NCBI RefSeq assembly: GCF_039540405.1
Contig: NZ_BAABEY010000020.1
Span: 244,336 to 308,335, forward strand
Reading direction: 5' to 3'
DNA from: Ravibacter arvi
GTDB lineage: Bacteria; Bacteroidota; Bacteroidia; Cytophagales; Spirosomataceae
Length of the DNA: 64,000 bases
Part shown: positions 60,162 through 64,000 of the stretch, one piece after another
Layout: every line of letters starts with the position of its first letter
How positions within the stretch are numbered: the first letter of the stretch is position 1
Notes under the pieces: model-generated
What the model saw: the letters and a program-made list of their open reading frames with translations, nothing else
Told to the model about the DNA's origin: nothing
Databases searched by the model: none
Position numbers and translations under genes: made by a program

Positions 60162-62273
60162 CTAGTTCAACCCCCGCTTCTTCATCAAATGCACCGGGTT
60201 GGGGTCCGCACCCCGGAACAACCGGTACAACTCAGCCGGCTTTCCGGTGTTCCCGCGCTCCAGTATATTTTTCCGGAAAGACGCTGCAGTTGGCTGGTCG
60301 TACAACGACTTCTCTTTAAAGGCAGCAAACGCGTCGCTGTCCAGTACGGCCGCCCAGATATAACTGTAATACCCGGCCGAATACCCGCCGGAGAAAATGT
60401 GCTGAAAATAAGTACTCCGGTAGCGCGGAATAATCTCATCAATCAGGCCGATCTTTTTCATAGACGCCGCCTCGAAATCGTTAGCGCTTTCAGTGATCGG
60501 CTGTGTGCGGGTATGGTAGTCCATGTCCAGGAAAGATGCCGCCAGGTATTCCCCGGTAGCAAATCCCTGATCGAATGTGCCTGCTTTTTCCATCTTCGCG
60601 ATCAGGTCATCCGGAATAACAGCACCCGTTTCAAAATGCCGGGCATATTCTTTCAGAACAGCAGGATCAGCCGCCCAATTTTCCATCACTTGCGAAGGCA
60701 ATTCTACGAAATCACGGGAAACACTCGTTCCGGCAAGTTTTTGATAGGTTACATTCGATAAAAGCCCGTGCAGCGCATGTCCGAATTCGTGGAACAGGGT
60801 TGTTGCCTCATCGAAAGTCAGCAGCGACGGTTTGCCCGCTACCGGCTTGGTAAAGTTACAAACAATAGAAATAACCGGGGCGTAGCGCTTTCCGTCCCTG
60901 GTAGATTGCGCCCGGTAGGACGTCATCCAGGCGCCGCCTCTTTTCGAAGGCCTCGGAAAAAAATCGGTATAAAGTACGCCCAGATGCTCACCGCCCTTGT
61001 CCAATACCTCATAGGCCACTACGTCCTCCTGGTAAACCGGCACATTGGTAAGTTTTTTAAAGCTGAGTCCGTAAAGTTTGGTAGCGACATTAAAAGCTCC
61101 TTCCCGCACATTTTCCAGGCTGAAATAAGGCCTGATTTCCTCCTCGTTGATCGCATACCGTTTCTGGCGGATCTTCTCGGTGTAATAACGCCAGTCATAA
61201 GGTTCCGGCTTAAAGTTACCGCCGTCGGCCAGGATCTCTTTACGGATATCCTCCGCCTCGGTTTTGGCCTTGCTCAGCGTAGGCTTCCACAAGTCATTTA
61301 ACAGCTTATATACATTTTCAGGGTTCTCGGCCATGGCTTCTTCAAGCACATAAGCCGCATGGGTAGGATACCCCAACAGATTGGCTTTCTGCAACCGCAG
61401 GTTCGCAACTTTAATCAGATTGGCTTTATTATCACGCTCATTGTCCTGGTCACCGCGATTGATATAAGCTTCCCAGATTTGCTTACGCAGCTCCCGGTTA
61501 TCGGCGAATTGTAGAAAAGGCATCACGCTCGGGTTCGATAATGTAAAAACCCATTTTCCTTCTTTGCCTTTTGATTTGGCGGTTTCGGCGGCGGCGGCTA
61601 TCAGCTCGGGGGAAAGGCCAGCAAGATCCGATTCCTTATCAACTACCAGTTCAAATGCGTTGGTTTCGGCCAGCAGATTTTGCCCGAATTCGAGGGTAAG
61701 AACCGACAGCTCGGAATTGATGGCTTTAAGCTTTTCCTTGTCAGCCTCATTAAGGTTAGCACCGCTCCGGACAAAATCCTTGTAGGTTATTTCCAGTAAT
61801 CTTCCCTGCTCTTCATTCAGGCCAAGGTTGTCTTTTGCATCCCATACGCTTTTTACACGAGCGAAGAGCCTGGGATTGAGGTTAATATTGTCGCGATGTG
61901 CTGACAAAACCGGCGCAAGTTCTTTTGCCAACGCCTGGATACTGTCGCTGGTATGGGCAGAATTCAGGTTATTAAAAACAGAGGATACCTGCGTCAGTAG
62001 CCGACCGGTATTGCTGATGGCAACGATCGTGTTTTCAAAACCGGGTTGGTCGGCGTTGTTCACAATGCTGTCAATTTCGAGGTTGTTTTGCTTCAGGGCC
62101 TCTTCATAAGCCGGTTTATAGTGCTCAAATTTAATCTTGTCAAACGGCGGCACTTCAAATGGCGTCTCATACGCCGTCAAAAGCGGATTGGACGACTCCT
62201 TTTCAGGGCTATCGCAGGCGGCAAATCCAAAACTCATGGTTATTGCAAAGGGAATGAATTGATAATAACGCAT
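60162..62273 (-). CDS. M3 family metallopeptidase lipoprotein (Dcp/oligopeptidase-like)
   Basis: A 703-residue protein. The lipobox (FAITMSFGFAAC) puts Cys20 as lipid attachment. The body matches M3 peptidases of the dipeptidyl carboxypeptidase/oligopeptidase A type: NPLLTAYETPFEVPPFDKIK, DKEKLKAINSELSVLTLEFG, YDWRYYTEKIRQKRYAINEE, the zinc site LFHEFGHALHGLLSNV with HEFGH, and the downstream third ligand Glu in FVELPSQVMENW. It degrades peptides in the periplasm or at the outer membrane. It follows the bile-acid-symporter-like gene by 38 nt. The repeat array ends just after its stop. Confidence 0.95.
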   Translation of the reverse strand: MRYYQFIPFAITMSFGFAACDSPEKESSNPLLTAYETPFEVPPFDKIKFEHYKPAYEEALKQNNLEIDSIVNNADQPGFENTIVAISNTGRLLTQVSSVFNNLNSAHTSDSIQALAKELAPVLSAHRDNINLNPRLFARVKSVWDAKDNLGLNEEQGRLLEITYKDFVRSGANLNEADKEKLKAINSELSVLTLEFGQNLLAETNAFELVVDKESDLAGLSPELIAAAAETAKSKGKEGKWVFTLSNPSVMPFLQFADNRELRKQIWEAYINRGDQDNERDNKANLIKVANLRLQKANLLGYPTHAAYVLEEAMAENPENVYKLLNDLWKPTLSKAKTEAEDIRKEILADGGNFKPEPYDWRYYTEKIRQKRYAINEEEIRPYFSLENVREGAFNVATKLYGLSFKKLTNVPVYQEDVVAYEVLDKGGEHLGVLYTDFFPRPSKRGGAWMTSYRAQSTRDGKRYAPVISIVCNFTKPVAGKPSLLTFDEATTLFHEFGHALHGLLSNVTYQKLAGTSVSRDFVELPSQVMENWAADPAVLKEYARHFETGAVIPDDLIAKMEKAGTFDQGFATGEYLAASFLDMDYHTRTQPITESANDFEAASMKKIGLIDEIIPRYRSTYFQHIFSGGYSAGYYSYIWAAVLDSDAFAAFKEKSLYDQPTAASFRKNILERGNTGKPAELYRLFRGADPNPVHLMKKRGLN

Positions 62274-62311
62274 TTTTACGAAGTAGGTTGATGAATTTGA
62301 AAGCCCGCAAG

Positions 62312-63325
62312 TTACGGATTTATTACTTCACTTTCTTTGTGGCCCGAAGCTGTCGCCCACTTCCTGGACAACACCCCTGCCACCAGCAACTGGAGAGCAT
62401 GATACACCATGATCGGGAGTAATATGATTCCCGCCATGGGCGTCCCGGAAAACATAATATTCGACATAACCGCCCCCTGTATCAGTGACTTCTTTGACCC
62501 GCAGAAAAGAGCTGCGATTCGATCTTCGCGCCCGAAATCCAGTCGCCGTGTCATCCAATTGGTTAAAAAATAAACCAGGAAAAACAAAGCCAGCATGCCG
62601 GCAATCAGGGCCAGCAGGTCTGTGTAGCTCATCGCTGCAAAAAGATTTTCGGTAAACGACTGACAAAAGGAGCAATAAACAATCAGGAGAATCACCGATT
62701 GATCAAAAAGTTTGATCTGCCTGCTTTTCCGGTTGGCCCGGTCACCCAGCCAACGGTGCAGGACCATACCGGCAACGACCGGCAAAAGCACCTGGATACA
62801 TAACCGGCCGATGACCTCGCTGAAAGAGACAGATGCCCCGCCGCCCGAAAAAACCAATCCCAGCCAGGCCGGCGTTATGAATACTCCCAGAAGGCTAGAG
62901 ATACTCGCGTTAAATATGGCTGCCGGCACGTTACCGCCCGCAATACTCACCATTACGACCGACGACGAAACCGTAGAAGGCAACGCGCAAAGGAAGAAAA
63001 CACCCAGCCAGAACATTTCTCCTTCTTCCCCATAAAAAAAGGGGCGCAACGCCAGGCCTGCCAGGGGGAAGATAAAAAATGTAACGGACTGGATAAAAAG
63101 ATGCAGGCGCCAGTTCTCAAGCCCGTCGCGAAGCTTTCTGAAGCCCAACTTCAGCCCGTAAAAGAAAAAAATAACCGAAACGCCGCTATTTGCCACCTCA
63201 TTCAACCGGTAACGGCTGTCGAGGCTCCCGGGATACGGGTAAAGGTACGCCAGGAATATCACCAGCAGAAGCGCACTCAGAAAGCCATCCAGGCCATACT
63301 TCGAGAGAGTTTTGAAGAAGTTCAT
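62312..63325 (-). CDS. Bile acid:sodium symporter-like carrier (SBF-like, YfeH type)
   Basis: A 337-residue protein with about ten membrane segments. VSVIFFFYGLKLGFRKLRDG in TM2, FFLCALPSTVSSSVVMVSIA and GNVPAAIFNASISSLLGVFI in the middle, and CGSKKSLIQGAVMSNIMFSG near the C-terminus match the SBF-like family (YfeH type) of the BART superfamily. Members transport organic anions with sodium; the real substrate is unknown. The gene precedes the M3 peptidase on the same strand. Confidence 0.9.
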   Translation of the reverse strand: MNFFKTLSKYGLDGFLSALLLVIFLAYLYPYPGSLDSRYRLNEVANSGVSVIFFFYGLKLGFRKLRDGLENWRLHLFIQSVTFFIFPLAGLALRPFFYGEEGEMFWLGVFFLCALPSTVSSSVVMVSIAGGNVPAAIFNASISSLLGVFITPAWLGLVFSGGGASVSFSEVIGRLCIQVLLPVVAGMVLHRWLGDRANRKSRQIKLFDQSVILLIVYCSFCQSFTENLFAAMSYTDLLALIAGMLALFFLVYFLTNWMTRRLDFGREDRIAALFCGSKKSLIQGAVMSNIMFSGTPMAGIILLPIMVYHALQLLVAGVLSRKWATASGHKESEVINP

Positions 63326-63373
63326 CCGGGAAATCCCATGGTAAAAGCCACCTTTTTCAATGTGCCGGCAGCC

Positions 63374-63832
63374 CTACATCTGCCCCGGAAATTTGTCGGC
63401 GATGAGATTTAGCTCAAGCCCGTGTTCCAGGTATGCTTTCAGGCCGTCCAGCACGGTGGTAAAGCCGCCCGTATTGTCTTTTACCGCTTCAATCAGTTCA
63501 TCCCCGCTTTGATGAAAGCCATAATTTTTAATGATCACATAAGTCTTTCCTTCGCCAACTTCACTGAATTCAAAATCCACAATGGTTGGAGGAGTATTCC
63601 ATTCAATTGTAATTCTTTCATGAGGAACGATCTCCTTCACCAAAACCGTGCTCTTCACCCCGTACATCTCCCATTCCCAGTTGACTGACTTACCGGTTTC
63701 AAGCATGCCGCTCGACTTGGTAAACCAGAACCTGGTGGTTATTTCCGGATCAACAAAAGCCTGAAAAACCTCATGCTGAGGCCTTCTTATCATCATCTGA
63801 CACTCTACTACCGGAGAAATATGTTGGCTCAT
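63374..63832 (-). CDS. SRPBCC/AHSA1-like protein
   Basis: A 152-residue protein with SRPBCC (START-like) features: VVECQMMIRRPQHEVFQAFV, FWFTKSSGMLETGKSVNWEW, IVPHERITIEWN, and a C-terminal helix GGFTTVLDGLKAYLEHGLEL. This is the layout of AHSA1/Hsp90-activator-like domain proteins, which bind small hydrophobic ligands in a deep cavity. Ligand unknown. ATG 63832 (MSQHISPVVE) fits the family start; ATG 63928 would add a hydrophobic leader that looks non-native. Confidence 0.85.
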   Translation of the reverse strand: MSQHISPVVECQMMIRRPQHEVFQAFVDPEITTRFWFTKSSGMLETGKSVNWEWEMYGVKSTVLVKEIVPHERITIEWNTPPTIVDFEFSEVGEGKTYVIIKNYGFHQSGDELIEAVKDNTGGFTTVLDGLKAYLEHGLELNLIADKFPGQM

Positions 63833-63942
63833 TTTTTCTGCTTTTATTAAGGTTGAACGCCCGGAACCTACCGGTGCAATTACCAGCAGTAAGCCCGGGA
63901 AAGTTAAAAGTACAAAAAAGGGAGCCAACCTGCCAGTCGTGG

Positions 63943-63965
63943 TCGGAAGATTTTTTCTTCCGACT
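63943..63965. other. Perfect 8-bp hairpin followed by T-run
   Basis: GTCGGAAG (63943-63950) pairs with CTTCCGAC (63958-63965); on the plus strand it is followed by TTTTTC, like a terminator, yet no plus-strand gene ends here within the window. Could terminate antisense or an unseen small RNA. 63833-64000 otherwise shows nothing. Confidence 0.4.
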
Positions 63966-64000
63966 TTTTCATTTTTCAGATATTCAATATTATTACCTTA

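Noticed and set aside
1..64000. tRNA, rRNA, phage or transposase genes
   Set aside because: None recognised; no integrase, transposase or structural phage protein in any supported frame, so transfer of the accessory region is not shown directly.

Overview
The window is a chromosomal segment of a Bacteroidota bacterium, most likely a Cytophagales member related to Dyadobacter or other Spirosomataceae. The lineage call rests on TAnnTTTG promoter -7 boxes, a type IX secretion (T9SS) regulator of the PorX type, a T9SS C-terminal sorting domain, lipid A/KDO synthesis, DUF2795, DUF2911, DUF4292 and DUF4905 proteins, and many small ECF sigma/anti-sigma operons. The genus is inferred; no rRNA or tRNA gene was seen.

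Left part (1-29.8 kb) is mostly housekeeping. It holds an OmpH/Skp fragment, cutC, a DUF2795 gene with a clear promoter and terminator, an envelope group (TPR protein, DUF4292 lipoprotein, EnvC-like murein hydrolase activator, panB), yhhQ and an AlaA-type aminotransferase, and an OsmC protein. An ECF sigma/membrane anti-sigma-like/Spy-like operon follows, then a split transketolase, a Bcp peroxiredoxin, an M23 peptidase, an FAH-family hydrolase, an NlpC/P60 lipoprotein, etfB-etfA, gatC, a gatB-TlpA-like-proC operon, a surface-barrel-like protein and a Tat-exported Gfo/Idh/MocA protein.

The accessory region (about 28-45.3 kb) is the most unusual part. It contains a 2060-residue SpvB/FG-GAP/RHS protein with a variable C-terminal toxin-like domain, followed 7 nt later by a lipoprotein (candidate immunity) and preceded by a small T9SS cargo protein. 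Next comes an apparent minus-strand operon: ECF sigma factor, membrane anti-sigma-like/TPR protein, a 414-residue divergent sigma-like protein, a 78-residue partner overlapping it by 4 nt, and a possible 44-residue basic peptide, closed by a strong terminator. Divergent from the sigma factor are four tandem 47-codon lipopeptide genes. Their 31-residue mature sequences are identical although the DNA differs at many synonymous sites. Convergent with them is a membrane-anchored TPR-CHAT (caspase-like) protein. I propose sigma/anti-sigma + lipopeptide array + CHAT as a candidate undescribed envelope system.

The right part (45.5-64 kb) returns to core genes: an alpha/beta hydrolase, a rhomboid protease, polyprenyl synthase, dnaG, DUF2911, the operon DUF4905-LysM-small membrane protein-TIGR02757, kdsB, porX, a LolC/E-type permease and an EamA transporter. 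A six-copy 172-bp tandem repeat array follows, then an M3 peptidase lipoprotein, a bile-acid-symporter-like carrier and an AHSA1 protein. Start sites were chosen by family alignment from memory, signal peptides and promoter position; no database search was possible.
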